Assembly (NCBI GenBank): GCA_964550465.1
Contig: CAZJZH010000054.1
Location: forward strand, 1-5,955
From: CAZJZH01 sp964550465
GTDB taxonomy: Bacteria; Patescibacteriota; Patescibacteriia; JACRDY01
DNA length: 5,955 nt
Direction: 5' to 3'
This document shows, in pieces, positions 4,933 through 5,955 of this stretch. Numbering within the stretch: position 1 is the stretch's first letter; each line of letters opens with the position of its first letter. A program made the translations under genes and the position numbers. The notes beneath the pieces are model-generated. The model had not been told where the DNA came from. It saw only the letters and a list, made by a program, of their open reading frames with translations, and did no database searches.

Positions 4933-5361
4933 ATGTTTATTGGTGAATACGCCCATACTGTTGATGAAAAAGGCCGATTAGCTATTCCCGTCAAGTTCCG
5001 CACACAGTTGGCCAAGGCAGTGGTCACCAAGGGGCTGGATGGGTGTTTAGTGGTTTATCCGGCAGCTGAGTGGAAGAAGCTGGCTGCGCGATTGGCTGAA
5101 CTACCTATTTCCCAGGCTAACCCTCGCGCCTTTTCTCGATTCATGTTAGCTGGCGCTATGGATGTGACGGTTGATAAGCAGGGTCGGATCGTTTTACCCG
5201 AGTACCTACGCACCTTTGCTGGTGTCAATAAGAAGGTGATTGTAGCTGGTTTGTATAACCGTGTAGAAATCTGGAACGAAGCTGCCTGGCAGAAGTACCG
5301 TGATGGGGTAGAGGGCCAGAGCGGCCAGATTGCTGAACAGTTATCCGAACTGGGCGTCTAA
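4933..5361 (+). CDS. mraZ: Transcriptional regulator MraZ
   Basis: DNA-binding regulator of the dcw cluster, usually the first gene of that cluster; rings of MraZ bind the direct repeats upstream of the gene. The 142 residues match the usual length (about 140-152) and contain two SpoVT/AbrB-like halves, each with the family's D-x-x-x-R signature: MFIGEYAHTVDEKGRLAIP (1-19; D11, R15) and VDKQGRIVLP (80-89; D81, R85). The ATG at 4933 is chosen because MraZ proteins begin with this M-F-x-G-E-Y segment. A GTG at 4882 in the same frame would add 17 residues encoded by the operator itself. There is no Shine-Dalgarno. rsmH begins 5 bases after the stop, so the two genes are co-transcribed. The operator at 4859-4908 implies autorepression. 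Identification is firm. Confidence 0.96.
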   Translation: MFIGEYAHTVDEKGRLAIPVKFRTQLAKAVVTKGLDGCLVVYPAAEWKKLAARLAELPISQANPRAFSRFMLAGAMDVTVDKQGRIVLPEYLRTFAGVNKKVIVAGLYNRVEIWNEAAWQKYRDGVEGQSGQIAEQLSELGV

Positions 5362-5366
5362 GTACT

Positions 5367-5955
5367 ATGACAGAGACGGTCCACGTACCAGTACTGCTTG
5401 AGGCAGTATTGGAGCAGCTTAATCCGCAACCCGGTGAAACGGTGGTTGATGGTACCTTGGGTGGGGGAGGCTACACGCAAGCATTGGCAGAACGTGTGGG
5501 ACCAACCGGTCGCGTTCTAGCCATTGACCGTGATGCCGCTGCTATTGATCGGTTCAGTCAACAATTTTCATTAGCCAACGTTACGACCATTCACGGGTCT
5601 TTTGCTCATATTCGTCAATTGTGTGAACAAACAGGATTTCATCATGTTAATCGCATTGTCCTTGATCTGGGCTTATCATCTGATCAGCTGGCGGATGCGG
5701 GGCGCGGCTTCTCGTTCAGCAGTGCCGGTCCGCTCGACATGCGATTTGACACCACCGAACAAACAGTCACTGCTGCAGAGGTAGTTAATAGTTGGTCAGC
5801 GGAGAAGCTGCAAGAGCTATTTTCTATCTGTGGTAATGAACGACTGGCGCGGCCGATTGCTCAGGCACTACTGACTGAGCGGGCGACCCAGCCAATTGTG
5901 ACGGCTGATCGGCTGGCTGATATTATCAGTCAGGTGTACAAAAAGCACTTTTCCA
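5367..5955 (+). CDS. rsmH: 16S rRNA m4C1402 methyltransferase RsmH, C-terminus outside window
   Basis: SAM-dependent enzyme that N4-methylates C1402 of 16S rRNA in the ribosomal P site; the gene, also called mraW, normally follows mraZ. The 196 codons visible are about two thirds of a protein usually near 300 residues. Motifs: HVPVLLEAVL (6-15), the SAM-binding loop VVDGTLGGGG (26-35), the acidic strand end VLAIDRD (50-56), LDLGLSSDQL (99-108), RGFSF (113-117) and PLDMRFD (122-128), then GNERLAR (in place of the commoner GEERxAR). Tyr36 replaces the His that commonly follows the glycine loop. The ATG at 5367 is 5 bases after the mraZ stop, without a Shine-Dalgarno. The frame is open to the window edge and, beyond those substitutions, looks intact. 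Confidence 0.96.
   Translation, partial: MTETVHVPVLLEAVLEQLNPQPGETVVDGTLGGGGYTQALAERVGPTGRVLAIDRDAAAIDRFSQQFSLANVTTIHGSFAHIRQLCEQTGFHHVNRIVLDLGLSSDQLADAGRGFSFSSAGPLDMRFDTTEQTVTAAEVVNSWSAEKLQELFSICGNERLARPIAQALLTERATQPIVTADRLADIISQVYKKHFS

Noticed and set aside
4734..4946. Open frame running through the 7-bp repeats and the mraZ promoter
   Set aside because: It crosses the promoter, operator and mraZ start, has no Shine-Dalgarno or family resemblance, and its start lies in a repeat.
207..5361. Recoding of TGA as in Gracilibacteria/Absconditabacteria
   Set aside because: All genes read through with TGG for Trp and no in-frame TGA; TAA and TAG end the complete genes, which fits the standard bacterial code.

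Overview
The window looks like chromosomal DNA from an uncultured Patescibacteria/CPR bacterium of the Parcubacteria type. This rests on gene content, recalled without database access: a very short TsaB with only the N-terminal domain, a secreted repeat + PA14 protein, a large multi-membrane-span protein of a kind I associate with CPR genomes, and an mraZ-rsmH start of the division/cell wall (dcw) cluster. Base composition is near 50% GC by eye. TGA is not used as a sense codon and TAA/TAG end every complete gene, so the genetic code is the standard bacterial one. Six of seven visible starts lack a Shine-Dalgarno sequence. The phylum is an inference.

Layout. Bases 1-81 hold the start of a minus-strand gene that leaves the window; it has the only strong Shine-Dalgarno here. 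Bases 82-206 are a divergent promoter region. Bases 207-1286 encode an MscS-type mechanosensitive channel, closed by an intrinsic terminator (1347-1388). A second unit starts from an extended -10 promoter (1400-1408) and holds three packed genes: a secreted PA14 protein (1433-2590), a minimal TsaB (2592-2978) and a 540-residue membrane protein of unknown function (2983-4605). Gaps are 1 and 4 bases. A strong terminator at 4695-4722 ends this unit.

The 4606-4932 intergenic region is the densest non-coding part. It holds a GC-rich direct repeat, a 10-bp inverted repeat around the terminator, two blocks of 7-bp-period repeats in opposite orientation, a perfect DnaA-box consensus, a good sigma70-type promoter, a five-unit 10-bp-period MraZ operator overlapping that promoter, and a second, 8/9 DnaA box directly after the operator. 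Then come mraZ (4933-5361) and rsmH (5367 to the window end), 5 bases apart.

How the parts work together. mraZ is probably autorepressed through the operator, which would set transcription of rsmH and any downstream dcw genes. The DnaA boxes suggest, but do not show, a link between replication initiation and division-gene expression. The PA14-tsaB-membrane protein unit joins an envelope protein, a tRNA-modification partner and an uncharacterised membrane protein with no obvious common pathway. I see no CRISPR array, tRNA, rRNA or transposase gene.
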